Source: Rudaea sp.
Lineage (GTDB): Bacteria > Pseudomonadota > Gammaproteobacteria > Xanthomonadales > Rhodanobacteraceae
Length of the DNA stretch: 64,000 nt
Direction: 5' to 3'
NCBI GenBank assembly: GCA_031291055.1
Contig: JARLJU010000089.1
Span: 1-64,000, forward strand
Part shown: positions 37,755-46,128 of the stretch, piece by piece
How positions within the stretch are numbered: the first letter of the stretch is position 1
Layout of the letters: each line of letters begins with the position of its first letter
Made by a program: the position numbers and the translations under genes
The notes under the pieces: model-generated
What the model saw: the letters and a program-made list of their open reading frames with translations, nothing else
What the model was told of the DNA's origin: nothing
The model's database searches: none

Positions 37755-37769
37755 TATCCGGAGTGCCAA
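37743..37769. promoter_or_regulatory. CIRCE-like HrcA operator upstream of rpoH
   Basis: TTGGCACTC, nine bases, then GAGTGCCAA: a perfect 9 bp inverted repeat. The CIRCE consensus is TTAGCACTC-N9-GAGTGCTAA, so both half-sites differ only by one symmetric change at the third and seventh bases, and the spacer is exactly nine. HrcA binds CIRCE to repress chaperone genes. The element ends 30 bp before the rpoH start. Confidence 0.7.
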
Positions 37770-37790
37770 TCGACTCTCTTCATTATCAGG

Positions 37791-37799
37791 GAGTGCTAA
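37791..37799 (+). promoter_or_regulatory. CIRCE right half-site overlapping the rpoH ribosome-binding site
   Basis: GAGTGCTAA is an exact match to the right CIRCE half, immediately before the rpoH ATG. It starts exactly 30 bp after the right arm of the full repeat, about three helical turns. Part of it (GGGAG) is also the Shine-Dalgarno sequence, so the match may be coincidental. Confidence 0.4.
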
Positions 37800-38660
37800 A
37801 TGACTACAGCTTTGATCGCCAACAACCTGCCGATACCCAGTGCCCTGGGCAGTCTGGATGCGTATGTTTCCAACGTGCATCAGATTCCGGTTCTGACGCT
37901 TGAGCAAGAACAGAGTCTGGCGCGTCGCTACGGCGCCGACAACGATCTTGAGGCCGCCAGGCAACTGGTGATGTCGCATCTGCGTTTCGTCGTGCATGTG
38001 GCGCGTGGCTACAACGGTTACGGTCTGCAACTGGCCGATCTCATCCAGGAGGGCAACATTGGTCTGATGAAGGCGGTCAAGCGCTTCAATCCAGACGTGG
38101 GCGTGCGCCTGGTGTCGTTTGCGGTGCACTGGATCCGCGCCGAAATGCATGAGTTCATTTTGCGCAATTGGCGCATTGTGAAAATTGCGACAACCAAGGC
38201 GCAGCGCAAGCTGTTCTTCAATCTGCGCAAATCCAAGAAACGCCTGGGCTGGATGAATTCGCAGGAGGTTGCCGCGGTGGCCAAGGACCTCGGCGTACCG
38301 GTTTCCGACGTGCTGGAAATGGAATCGCGCCTGAGCGGCCACGATATGGCCTTCGACGCCCCGGTCGATGCCGACGACGATGCCAAGCCCTCGCCGGGCG
38401 CGTACTTGGTCGATCACGCCACCGATCCGTATCACACCCTGGAAAATGAAAATCAGGAAGAGTCGGATCTGGACGCGCTCAAACATGGCCTGGCGAGGCT
38501 CGATGCGCGCTCGCGCGACATCATCCAGCGCCGCTGGCTCAAGGATGACGACAAGGCCACCTTGCAGGAACTGGCCGACGAATACGGCGTTTCCGCCGAA
38601 CGCATTCGTCAGGTCGAAGTCAATGCGATGAAGAAGATGCGCACGCTGTTCGCCGCCTGA
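37800..38660 (+). CDS. rpoH: RNA polymerase heat-shock sigma factor RpoH (sigma-32)
   Basis: A protein of 286 residues. Sigma regions 2 ([19 protein letters not shown]) and 4 ([19 protein letters not shown]) are clear, and the RpoH box QRKLFFNLR lies between them. It directs transcription of heat-shock genes and is controlled by DnaK and FtsH in related bacteria. Upstream are a terminator for ung, a sigma-E-like promoter and a CIRCE-like repeat, so both envelope stress and HrcA may feed into its transcription. A strong terminator follows. Synteny with ftsEX supports the assignment. Confidence 0.97.
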   Translation: MTTALIANNLPIPSALGSLDAYVSNVHQIPVLTLEQEQSLARRYGADNDLEAARQLVMSHLRFVVHVARGYNGYGLQLADLIQEGNIGLMKAVKRFNPDVGVRLVSFAVHWIRAEMHEFILRNWRIVKIATTKAQRKLFFNLRKSKKRLGWMNSQEVAAVAKDLGVPVSDVLEMESRLSGHDMAFDAPVDADDDAKPSPGAYLVDHATDPYHTLENENQEESDLDALKHGLARLDARSRDIIQRRWLKDDDKATLQELADEYGVSAERIRQVEVNAMKKMRTLFAA

Positions 38661-38681
38661 GCAGCGCCCCGTCATCGAATT

Positions 38682-38709
38682 GCAAACGGCCCCACACGGG
38701 GCCGTTTGC
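38682..38709. terminator. Intrinsic terminator between rpoH and priA
   Basis: A 12 bp perfect stem (38682-38693 with 38698-38709), 4 nt loop, followed by GTTTTGG on the plus strand. It terminates rpoH and lies between convergent genes. Confidence 0.88.
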
Positions 38710-38717
38710 GTTTTGGA

Positions 38718-40910
38718 TCAATACAGATCCAGTGGATCGACGTCCAGCGACCAGCGCACGCGCCGCGCCTGTGGCAGGGCACGCACGCGATCCAGCCAGT
38801 CCGGCAGGAAGCCATGCAGGCTTGCACGTTCATCGGCACTCAAGAGCAACTGGCCGCGAATCATGCCCGCACGAAGCGGCATCGGCGCCGGCATCGGGCC
38901 GAGCAGGCTCAGGCCGGCGGGCATTCCCGCCAGCATCGCCGCATCAGCCAGGAATTTGTCGACGGGCGCTTGCGTCCTGGCCTGCGCGCGCAGCAACGCC
39001 AGGTATGCGTACGGCGGAAGACCGGCTTCGCGGCGTTCCTGCAGCAACTGGCGCGCGACGCCGGCGTAGCCGTCGCGCATCAGGTCGCATAGCAAGGGAT
39101 GATCCGGGTGATGGGTCTGCAGCCAGACCTCGCCAGGTTTGCGTGCGCGGCCGGCACGTCCCGATACCTGGACAATCAACTGGCAAAGCCGTTCGCTGGC
39201 GCGGAAATCCACGCTGAACAGACCCTCGTCGACACCGACCAGGCCGACCAGGGTCAGGTTCGGCAGGTCATGGCCTTTGGCCAGCATTTGGGTGCCGACG
39301 AAAATCCCCGGTTCCTCGGGTCCCAGTTGACCGAGCAAGGCGTCCAGCCCGTCCTTGCGTCGCGTGGTTTCGCGATCGATGCGGATCACCGGCAGGCCGG
39401 GGAACAAATTGCCGAGCGCCTGTTCAAGGCGTTCGGTGCCATGACCCTGCGGTGCCAATGCGGCATTGTTGCATTGTGGACAATCCGCCGGCACGGGTTG
39501 CTCGGCGCCGCAATGATGACAGCGCAGGCGCGCGACACCGCGATGCCAGGTCAAGGGCTTGTCGCACCGCGTGCAGGCCGCATGCCAGCCGCAGGTGTGG
39601 CACATCAATACCGGCGCGTAGCCGCGCCGGTTGCGGAACAACAACGCCTGCTCGCCGCGCGCGACACAGGCGCGCACCGCCGCGATCAGTTCCGGCGCGA
39701 GTCCATCGGCAAGGTGCTTGCCGCGCAGATCGACGCAATGAAACCGCGGCAGGCGCGCGGCACCCGGACGCTGGCTCAGATGCAGCCGCCGATACCTGCC
39801 GCTTGCGACATTCGCAAGCGTTTCCAGCGAGGGCGTCGCCGAACCCAGCACCACGGGAATGCCCAGCGCCCTGGCGCGCACCAGGGCCAGATCGCGCGCC
39901 GAATAACGCAATCCGTCCTGCTGCTTGTACGAGGCGTCGTGCTCCTCGTCGACGACGATCAACCCGGCACGCGGCAGCGGCGTGAAGATCGCCGAACGCG
40001 TGCCGAGAATCACGCCCGCTTCGCCGCGGGCGGCGGCAAGCCACGCGCGCGTGCGTTCACCATCGGCGAGGTTGGAATGCAGAACGTGAATTCGTCCTGG
40101 CAGGCGCTCCTGAAAGCGCCGCAGCAGTTGTGGCGTAAGCCCGATCTCCGGCACCAGCACCAGTGCCTGGCGGCCCCGCGCCAGGGTTTGCTCGATCAGC
40201 GCCAGATAGACCTCGGTCTTGCCACTGCCGGTGATGCCTTCGAGCAGGAAGGGGGCGTATCCGTCCAGCGCGCCGGCAATGGCAGTTGTCGCGGACTGTT
40301 GTTCCGCGTTCAGCGCGGGCGGGTCAATGCGAACACGCGGCGCCCTCGTGACGCCCAGCCGTGTGTTGGCGACCAGGCCACGCCGGCGCAGGCTTGCTGC
40401 AGCGCGCCGCCAGTTCGGCAGCAGCCCATCCAGCACTGCCGTGGACAGCGGTCCCCTTGCCAGGAGCGTGAGCAGTGCGGCGCCTGCCGAACCTTGGCGG
40501 GCCTGGCCGGGTGCGGCATCGGCAAGGATCATCAGCCCGGGCTCGCCTTCTGCCGGCAGCGCGCGCGGCGTACGCAAGCCGGCGGGCAAGGCGGTTTCCA
40601 CGACCTCACCAAGCGGATGCAGGTAATAGCGGCTCAGCCATTGCAAGGTGGCCAGGAGTTCCGGGGTAATCAGCGGTTGCGGATCGAGCAGGGCGCCGGC
40701 AGCTTTAAGTCGCTCGGCCGGAAGTTCGGAGCTCTCGGGCGTGTCGATGACGATGCCCACGCGCAGGCTGCGGCCGAAAGGCAGACTGACGCGCGAGCCG
40801 GGCAGGACGGTCCCGGCCTCAACGCCCCGAGGCGGGAGGTAATCAAACAACCGCGGCAAAGGCACGGGAATAGCCACGCGCAGGATCGCCGGCTTGCGCG
40901 CTGGATTCAT
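38718..40910 (-). CDS. priA: Primosomal protein N' (replication restart helicase PriA)
   Basis: A protein of 730 residues. The N-terminal 3'-DNA-binding domain (about 1-100) is followed by helicase domains with Walker A GITGSGKTEVYL and DEEH (VVDEEHDASYKQQ). The paired zinc-binding cysteines are CHTCGWHAACTRC and CHHCGAEQPVPADCPQC. It recognises stalled forks and loads DnaB. The ATG at 40910 follows an AT-rich upstream region carrying two inverted DnaA boxes, which could link its expression to DnaA. It converges with rpoH and ends at the shared terminator. Confidence 0.96.
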   Translation of the reverse strand: MNPARKPAILRVAIPVPLPRLFDYLPPRGVEAGTVLPGSRVSLPFGRSLRVGIVIDTPESSELPAERLKAAGALLDPQPLITPELLATLQWLSRYYLHPLGEVVETALPAGLRTPRALPAEGEPGLMILADAAPGQARQGSAGAALLTLLARGPLSTAVLDGLLPNWRRAAASLRRRGLVANTRLGVTRAPRVRIDPPALNAEQQSATTAIAGALDGYAPFLLEGITGSGKTEVYLALIEQTLARGRQALVLVPEIGLTPQLLRRFQERLPGRIHVLHSNLADGERTRAWLAAARGEAGVILGTRSAIFTPLPRAGLIVVDEEHDASYKQQDGLRYSARDLALVRARALGIPVVLGSATPSLETLANVASGRYRRLHLSQRPGAARLPRFHCVDLRGKHLADGLAPELIAAVRACVARGEQALLFRNRRGYAPVLMCHTCGWHAACTRCDKPLTWHRGVARLRCHHCGAEQPVPADCPQCNNAALAPQGHGTERLEQALGNLFPGLPVIRIDRETTRRKDGLDALLGQLGPEEPGIFVGTQMLAKGHDLPNLTLVGLVGVDEGLFSVDFRASERLCQLIVQVSGRAGRARKPGEVWLQTHHPDHPLLCDLMRDGYAGVARQLLQERREAGLPPYAYLALLRAQARTQAPVDKFLADAAMLAGMPAGLSLLGPMPAPMPLRAGMIRGQLLLSADERASLHGFLPDWLDRVRALPQARRVRWSLDVDPLDLY

Positions 40911-40982
40911 GGGTTAAGTAAAAACCACAAGTAGAAGCTCAAGATGTATGTTCAAGCTATCGTAAACAAAAACTTTTTTTGC

Positions 40983-41005
40983 TTATCCACAAGCTCTGTG
41001 GATAA
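40983..41005. promoter_or_regulatory. Inverted pair of perfect DnaA boxes
   Basis: TTATCCACA (40983-40991) and TGTGGATAA (40997-41005) are exact consensus DnaA boxes in opposite orientation, five bases apart; the arms extend to 10 bp. They lie 73 bp upstream of priA. DnaA normally binds such boxes at origins or promoters. Confidence 0.75.
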
Positions 41006-41129
41006 GTCTGTGCATGGGTCTTTGCCTAAGCCTGCGCAAAGCGCATGGTGACGTGCCTTCGGTCGCCTTGGTGAAACTTTAACCAGTCAGAAATATATGT
41101 TCAAAATCAGTTAGTTGCAAAAGAAAAAA

Positions 41130-41138
41130 TGTGGAAAA
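41130..41138. promoter_or_regulatory. Relaxed DnaA box
   Basis: TGTGGAAAA is the reverse of TTTTCCACA, which satisfies the relaxed DnaA consensus TTWTNCACA. It is 125 bp from the inverted pair. Confidence 0.4.
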
Positions 41139-41290
41139 TGCAGCGATTCACAAAACTGTCTTGAGTTCCGCCGTGGTCAATTTCGGCTTGTGCACAACCG
41201 CTTCGGCATGGTGCCCTGCGTCATAAGCATCCGGATTGAGTCAACCCGGCGCTTTGGCGCGCGTTTAATGACGTTACGCGAGCATACGCG

Positions 41291-41899
41291 ATGCCTACAA
41301 TGACGCATACAATCCCCCTTACGTCACCCTTGAGCTGGATACCCGGGCGAGTGGACGCAGCCAAAGCGGATGAGCGCACGCTCGATCTGTTTCTCAGAAA
41401 CGTTGAGCGACGGGCTCTGCGTATGGCCGAACTCGCCACGGCCAATCGTGACGAAGCCTTGGATCTGGTTCAGGACGCCATGTTCGGGTTCGTGCGGCAT
41501 TATGCGGCGAAGCCGCCGGAGGAGTGGGCGCCGTTGTTCTATCGCGTGCTCGATAGCAGGCTCAATGACTGGCATCGCCGGCGGCAGGTGCGCAGCCGCT
41601 GGCTGAGCGTCTTTACGCGCGACCCGGAAGACGATGAAAGCGACGAAATCGCGCAGGCACCCGATCTCAGCGACCCCGGACCGTTGTTGCGCCTTGCGGG
41701 CGGCGAGGCGGCGCGGGATCTGGAGGCTGCGCTTGCACGTCTGCCCTTGCGTCAGCGCCAGGCTTTCCTGCTGCGGGTGTGGGAAGGTTTCGACGTGGCC
41801 GCGACAGCCAGCGCCATGCGCTGCAGCGACGGTAGCGTGAAGACCCACCTATCGCGCGCATTGACGGCGTTGCGCCGCGCGCTGGAGGATCATGCATGA
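41291..41899 (+). CDS. ECF-type RNA polymerase sigma factor
   Basis: A protein of 202 residues. Region 2 (about 30-100) has ALDLVQDAMFGFVRHY and WAPLFYRVLDSRLNDWHRR, and region 4 (about 135-195) has LPLRQRQAFLLRVWEGFDVAATASAMRCSDGSVKTHLSRAL. ECF sigmas direct stress-response transcription and are held by anti-sigma factors. The next gene overlaps its stop by ATGA and could be the anti-sigma. The ATG at 41300 is an alternative start. The regulon is unknown. Confidence 0.88.
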   Translation: MPTMTHTIPLTSPLSWIPGRVDAAKADERTLDLFLRNVERRALRMAELATANRDEALDLVQDAMFGFVRHYAAKPPEEWAPLFYRVLDSRLNDWHRRRQVRSRWLSVFTRDPEDDESDEIAQAPDLSDPGPLLRLAGGEAARDLEAALARLPLRQRQAFLLRVWEGFDVAATASAMRCSDGSVKTHLSRALTALRRALEDHA

Positions 41900-42321
41900 A
41901 CGACGAAATCGACAACGGCGCCGGCCATGCCGGAAACAATCAAACCGGGCTCAGGCAAGGCTGGATCGAGCAATCCAGGCGGTTGCTGGATCAATCCGCC
42001 GAAGGCCTGGATGCAGCGACGCTGTCGCGGCTGAACCGTGCGCGTCAGGCGGCGCTCGCTGCCCACCGACCACGTAGGCGGCAGCACTGGTTTCTGCCGG
42101 CCGGACTGGCGAGCACCTGCGTACTGTTGCTCGCCGTCGTCGCCTGGCATTCTTATGCTCCGTCCGGCGCGGCGCGCATGCCGGCGCTGCCGCTGACGGC
42201 AACGGGAAACTCAAGCGGCAGCGACATCGATCTGGTTTCCGGCGACGACAGCCTGGAGCTGTATCAGGATCTGGAGTTCTACGCGTGGCTGGATGCACAG
42301 GATCAGGGTTCCGACGGTTGA
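41896..42321 (+). CDS. DUF3619-like single-pass membrane protein, putative anti-sigma factor
   Basis: A protein of 141 residues. The cytoplasmic N-terminal part (about 1-65) resembles DUF3619 with GLDAATLSRLNRARQAAL. One transmembrane helix follows (about 68-86), then a short acidic periplasmic tail (SLELYQDLEFYAWLDAQ). It is translationally coupled to the ECF sigma gene (4 bp overlap), which is the usual place for an anti-sigma. No zinc-binding or RseA-like motif is visible, so this role is inference. Confidence 0.72.
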   Translation: MNDEIDNGAGHAGNNQTGLRQGWIEQSRRLLDQSAEGLDAATLSRLNRARQAALAAHRPRRRQHWFLPAGLASTCVLLLAVVAWHSYAPSGAARMPALPLTATGNSSGSDIDLVSGDDSLELYQDLEFYAWLDAQDQGSDG

Positions 42322-42614
42322 TGTTGCCGGTCGTCGCGCTGAGCGCGGCGGCCAGCGCGATAGCGCAGGCGCCAGCGCCGGTTGCCTCGTCCGTCGTGCC
42401 GGCAGCCACGGCACCTGCCGCGCACGCGGCGGATGGCGGGCAGACACAGGGGCGGCACGGAAAGAAAATGAGCGGAAGCACCAAAGTGGAAAACCCGGAT
42501 ACCGCCTTGCTTGAATACCTGGGCGAGTACGGCGACGCTGCTGACGGCCTGGACCCGATGGGCCTGGCCGATCCAGACGCGCCGCCACCCAAATCCGGCG
42601 ACGGCAAGGGATGA
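42321..42614 (+). CDS. Small exported protein of unknown function in ECF operon
   Basis: A protein of 97 residues. The ATG at 42321 shares one base with the preceding stop (TGATG), so the gene is coupled; a GTG at 42285 would overlap the previous gene by 37 bp. A signal-peptide-like start (VVALSAAASAIAQA) precedes an Ala/Pro-rich stretch, then an acidic C-terminal part (LLEYLGEYGDAADGLDP). I do not recognise a family. It overlaps the DUF3106 gene by 4 bp. Confidence 0.65.
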   Translation: MLPVVALSAAASAIAQAPAPVASSVVPAATAPAAHAADGGQTQGRHGKKMSGSTKVENPDTALLEYLGEYGDAADGLDPMGLADPDAPPPKSGDGKG

Positions 42615-43330
42615 TGCTCATGCGAAGACTGTTTGTTCCCGCGATGATCGCAGCATTGATGATGGTTCTGGCCAGCGTTGCATCGCGGGCGCAAGCGACG
42701 GGCGACCAATCTGCTCCCGCCACCCAGATACCATGGTCAGCCTTGGGCGCCGCCGAGAAGCAGGTGCTCGCGCCGGTGCAGAAAACCTGGGACCAAATGT
42801 CGCCCGGTGCGCAGCAACGGCTGCTCCGCGGCGCGCAGCGCTGGTCGACGTTGACGCCGGAACAGCGCGAAAACGTGCAGGAGCGCTATCGCAAATGGAA
42901 CAATATGAGCCCTGAGCAGCGCGCGAAATTGCGTGAGCGCTACGAGCAGTTCCGCCAGTTGCCGCCGAATGAACAGGAACGGATCCGCCAGGCATTCCAG
43001 CGCTTCGGCAGCCTGCCGCCGGCGCAACGCAAGCAGTTGCGCGACAAATTCGAGCAGATGAGTCCGCAAGAGCGCCAGGCGTTTCTTGCGGGAGCCGCGG
43101 CGCAAAACCGTGCTTCGAATCTGCGCGAATTTTTCCAGTCGATACCGGCGCCCGACCGGAAAGCGGCGCGCCAGATGTTGCAGTCCCTGCCACCGGAGCA
43201 GCGCCGCGCATTCCAGCAAACCTGGCATGGCCTGCCGCCGGATCAGCGCGATGCCTATGTCCATCGCGTGCTGCAGATGTCGCCGGAACAACGCGGCGCC
43301 GAACTGGAAAAAGCAGCGCAGCCGCGGTGA
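42611..43330 (+). CDS. DUF3106 protein with tandem Pro/Glu/Gln helical repeats
   Basis: A protein of 239 residues with a signal peptide (MMVLASVASRAQA). The mature part is repeated helical units of about 16 residues with the pattern LxPEQRxxLRxRYxxF or similar (for example LPPAQRKQLRDKFEQM). This is the DUF3106 composition, with many Arg, Gln and Glu residues. The periplasmic role is unknown. The ATG overlaps the preceding stop by 4 bp, making it the last gene of the ECF operon. Its helix-rich makeup recalls Spy/CpxP-like metal or stress sensors, but homology is not shown. Confidence 0.82.
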   Translation: MMLMRRLFVPAMIAALMMVLASVASRAQATGDQSAPATQIPWSALGAAEKQVLAPVQKTWDQMSPGAQQRLLRGAQRWSTLTPEQRENVQERYRKWNNMSPEQRAKLRERYEQFRQLPPNEQERIRQAFQRFGSLPPAQRKQLRDKFEQMSPQERQAFLAGAAAQNRASNLREFFQSIPAPDRKAARQMLQSLPPEQRRAFQQTWHGLPPDQRDAYVHRVLQMSPEQRGAELEKAAQPR

Positions 43331-43357
43331 AGCGCGTATTTCCCGGGAGCGCCGGTT

Positions 43358-44575
43358 TCAGGTCGTCGCCAGGCTGACCAGGAACGCCACGCTGACGCCG
43401 AGGGTGATCATGACGGTATAGCAGATGCCGATCATGCCGTATTTGAGCGTGGTCAGGACCCAGCCTTGCCGATACACTTTTTTCTGCATCAGGAAAAGGT
43501 AGATCGGCAACCACCAGCCCATCGCGAATATCACCCAGCCCAGCGGGTAGTACAGCCAGTGCGCCGCGTCATGCGCCCAGCCTTGCGCCAGGCTGGCCAG
43601 CGTCAGCAGCAGCAGCGACAGGAAGATGAAGCTGTGACTGTGCAGTGCCACGATCAGGTGCTCCATGTACAGCCGTCGCTTGAAGATATAGAAAATCTTC
43701 AACAGCAGGGCGAACAGCGGCATCAACACGAACAGTACTTGGGGCAGAGCGGTGCATGCACCGATCAGGAACGGTTTGGGATCCTTGCGGATGCGATCTG
43801 CATTTTCCACCATGCGGCCGGCGAGGGCATTGAGTTTCGCGTTGACGAAGTCAGGCAGCCAGCCGATCCGGACCGGATTCGTCTTGGCGTCCCAGCGTTG
43901 CCCGCCGAACGAAATGCCATGCCGTTCTGCATCAGGATCAGGTGGCGCCGCGGCACCCTTTGCCTTGGCTTCGTCCACGCTCTGCAGATACGCTAGGCGC
44001 TGATCGGCGCGCGTGCGGATCTTCTCGGCGGCCTTTTCCATCTCCTTTGTCGCCGGAGCGGGCATTCCGACAGAGGTCTTGACGGCGGTCAGTTCCGCCA
44101 GCGCCGCATCACGGCGTGCCGCGACTTCTTCCCTGGTTAGCGCCGAGCTGATGCTGTCGCCGATGTCGAAATGCACGGTTTGCGAAAGATCCAAGGTGTC
44201 CAGACTCGTCTGCATCAGCAGGAAGGCGGCAACGCTGAGGAAAAAATACAGACGGAATGGGGTGACATAACGCACCCGACGACCGGCAAAGTACTCCACG
44301 CTCAGGAAACCGGGACGGAAATACAGCGGAAAAAGGGTGCGAAAAATACGCGAGTCGACGTTGAGCACCGTGTCGAGAATGTCGCTGAGGATGCTCGTCA
44401 ATTGCCGGATCAGACCCTTGACTGGCTGGCCACAGGAGTAGCAATACGGCCCCAGCAGTTCCTTGCTGCAATTGGCACACAGGGTTTTCGGCGTCGCGAA
44501 CGTGGCTGCGGCTGCAGCATCTGCGACGCCGGGAGCCATGCCTGCCGGCGGGACGGATTCGGGCGTCGTGCTCAT
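43358..44575 (-). CDS. DUF3667 membrane protein with zinc ribbon
   Basis: A protein of 405 residues. A four-cysteine zinc ribbon (CANCSKELLGPYCYSCGQ) at about 33-52 is followed by an amphipathic segment (SILSDILDTVLNVDSRIFRTL), a membrane segment near 115 and at least four more in the C-terminal third (about 265-400). Between is a soluble helical region (about 150-250) rich in Ala, Lys and Glu. DUF3667 has no assigned function. It is convergent with the DUF3106 gene and divergent from the MATE transporter. Confidence 0.8.
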   Translation of the reverse strand: MSTTPESVPPAGMAPGVADAAAAATFATPKTLCANCSKELLGPYCYSCGQPVKGLIRQLTSILSDILDTVLNVDSRIFRTLFPLYFRPGFLSVEYFAGRRVRYVTPFRLYFFLSVAAFLLMQTSLDTLDLSQTVHFDIGDSISSALTREEVAARRDAALAELTAVKTSVGMPAPATKEMEKAAEKIRTRADQRLAYLQSVDEAKAKGAAAPPDPDAERHGISFGGQRWDAKTNPVRIGWLPDFVNAKLNALAGRMVENADRIRKDPKPFLIGACTALPQVLFVLMPLFALLLKIFYIFKRRLYMEHLIVALHSHSFIFLSLLLLTLASLAQGWAHDAAHWLYYPLGWVIFAMGWWLPIYLFLMQKKVYRQGWVLTTLKYGMIGICYTVMITLGVSVAFLVSLATT

Positions 44576-44687
44576 CGATTCGGCCTCTCCTCGGCAGTTT
44601 CATCGGCGCTGCATCATGCCGGAAGCCGGGCGCATCGGCACGGATCAGGCATCGGCTACACTACCTTTCCCCTCCGGCCGCGTTCCG

Positions 44688-46064
44688 ATGCCGTCTATTC
44701 TACGCAAGGATGCGGTGCGTTTGCGCCGCGAATTCCGCGAAACGCTCGCGCTGGCAGCGCCGTTGGTACTCGGACAGCTTTCCGCGATCGGCATGAACGT
44801 GGTCGATGTGCTGCTGGCAGGTCACTACGACGCGCAGACGCTCGCCGCCGTCGCGATCGGCACGAGTATCTGGTCGCTGGCAATCGTCACTGCAATCGGC
44901 GTGATGCTGGCGCTGCCGCCATCGGTAGCCCAGCTTGCCGGTGCCGGCGCGCATGACCGTATCGGCCCGCTGTTTCGCCAGTCGCTGTGGCTGGCGCTGG
45001 CGCTGGGATTGCTGCTGTTCGCCGGCGTGCGCCACGCCGGACCATTGTTGCGTGCCATCGGTATAAGTTTCACCATTGTGGAAGATGCGAAAAAATTCCT
45101 TTGCGCCATCTCTTGGGGCGCGCCGGCGCTGACCGGCTATTTCGCGTTGCGCGGCCTGTCCGAAGGTCTGGCGCTGACGCGGCCGACCATGTACTTCGGT
45201 TTTCTCGGCCTGGTTGCACTGGCGCCCGTCGGTTACGTGCTCATGTACGGCGCGTTCGGCCTGCCGGCGCGCGGCGCGCAGGGCTCGGGCATGGCCACCG
45301 CGAGTGTGCTGTGGCTGCAGTTGGCGGCGTTTGCCGTCTACATCGGCGCGCGCCGGCATTATCAGGGCCTGGCGCCGTTTGGACGATTCGACTGGCCGCA
45401 TCCGAACACGATCCTGGGTTTGTTGCGCCTGGGGGTGCCGATGGGCGTGGCGCTGCTCATGGAGGCCGGGTTGTTCGTCGCCGCCGCGCTGCTGATCGGT
45501 TCAATGGGCGCGACGATCGTCGCCAGCCACCAGGTGGCGATCAACGTCGCTTCGGTCGCGTTCATGCTGCCGCTCGGAGTGGCAATGGCAACTACGGTCC
45601 GGGTCGGCCGAGCCGTCGGGCGCGGAGATGCCGAAGGCGTGCGCTACGCAGGCTTTGTCGGTATCGGCGTTTCGCTGCTTACGCAAACCCTGTCATGCGC
45701 AGCCATGGCACTGTTTCCGCGTGGCATTGCCGCTTTGTATACCGACGATGCGGGCGTGGCCGCGCTGGCGGCGCAATTGCTCCTGCTGGCGGCCGTGTTC
45801 CAGTTTTCCGATGGTATCCAGGTCACGGCCAACGGCGCTCTGCGCGGGCTCAAGGATACAACCGTACCCATGGTCATCACGATGCTGGCGTACTGGGGCG
45901 TCGGCATGCCGCTGGGTTATTGGCTTGGATTCGGCCTCGGCATGGGCGCGCGCGGCATCTGGATGGGGCTGATCGCCGGGCTTACCGGTGCGGCGCTGCT
46001 GCTGTTTCTGCGCTTTGCGCGCATGGCGCGAGGCTACGGCGTGCGATCGGTGGATGTGGCATGA
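44688..46064 (+). CDS. MATE family efflux transporter (NorM-like)
   Basis: A protein of 458 residues with twelve hydrophobic segments. LRREFRETLALAAPLVLGQLSAIGMNVVDVLLAGHYD is the standard NorM N-terminus, and a second-half repeat begins LRLGVPMGVALLMEAGLF. It exports cationic drugs or metabolites using an ion gradient in the inner membrane. The ATG at 44688 gives the usual N-terminus; 44616 is a longer option. It is followed 65 bp later by sppA on the same strand. Confidence 0.9.
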   Translation: MPSILRKDAVRLRREFRETLALAAPLVLGQLSAIGMNVVDVLLAGHYDAQTLAAVAIGTSIWSLAIVTAIGVMLALPPSVAQLAGAGAHDRIGPLFRQSLWLALALGLLLFAGVRHAGPLLRAIGISFTIVEDAKKFLCAISWGAPALTGYFALRGLSEGLALTRPTMYFGFLGLVALAPVGYVLMYGAFGLPARGAQGSGMATASVLWLQLAAFAVYIGARRHYQGLAPFGRFDWPHPNTILGLLRLGVPMGVALLMEAGLFVAAALLIGSMGATIVASHQVAINVASVAFMLPLGVAMATTVRVGRAVGRGDAEGVRYAGFVGIGVSLLTQTLSCAAMALFPRGIAALYTDDAGVAALAAQLLLLAAVFQFSDGIQVTANGALRGLKDTTVPMVITMLAYWGVGMPLGYWLGFGLGMGARGIWMGLIAGLTGAALLLFLRFARMARGYGVRSVDVA

Positions 46065-46128
46065 CGTTCAGGGCGTGTCCGCGCACCGGCATTGCGGTAG
46101 GCTGCGTCATCGATATTGGGAGTGATTC

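Larger units (their letters stand above)
40911..41290. other. 380 bp AT-rich divergent region between priA and the ECF sigma gene
   Basis: No gene is supported here. The left half is AT-rich for this genome (T and A tracts such as ACTTTTTTTGC) and contains a perfect inverted pair of DnaA boxes at 40983-41005 and a relaxed box at 41130-41138. TTGTGCACAA, at 41188-41197, is a near-match palindrome (one mismatch to a DnaA box). The remainder must hold promoters for priA and the sigma gene. Confidence 0.6.

Noticed and set aside
40911-41290. Candidate chromosomal origin
   Set aside because: The DnaA boxes and AT-rich DNA look origin-like, but only two perfect boxes and one relaxed box are present and none of the usual oriC neighbours (dnaA, dnaN, mnmG, rpmH) are here. 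Reported as a DnaA regulatory or titration site.
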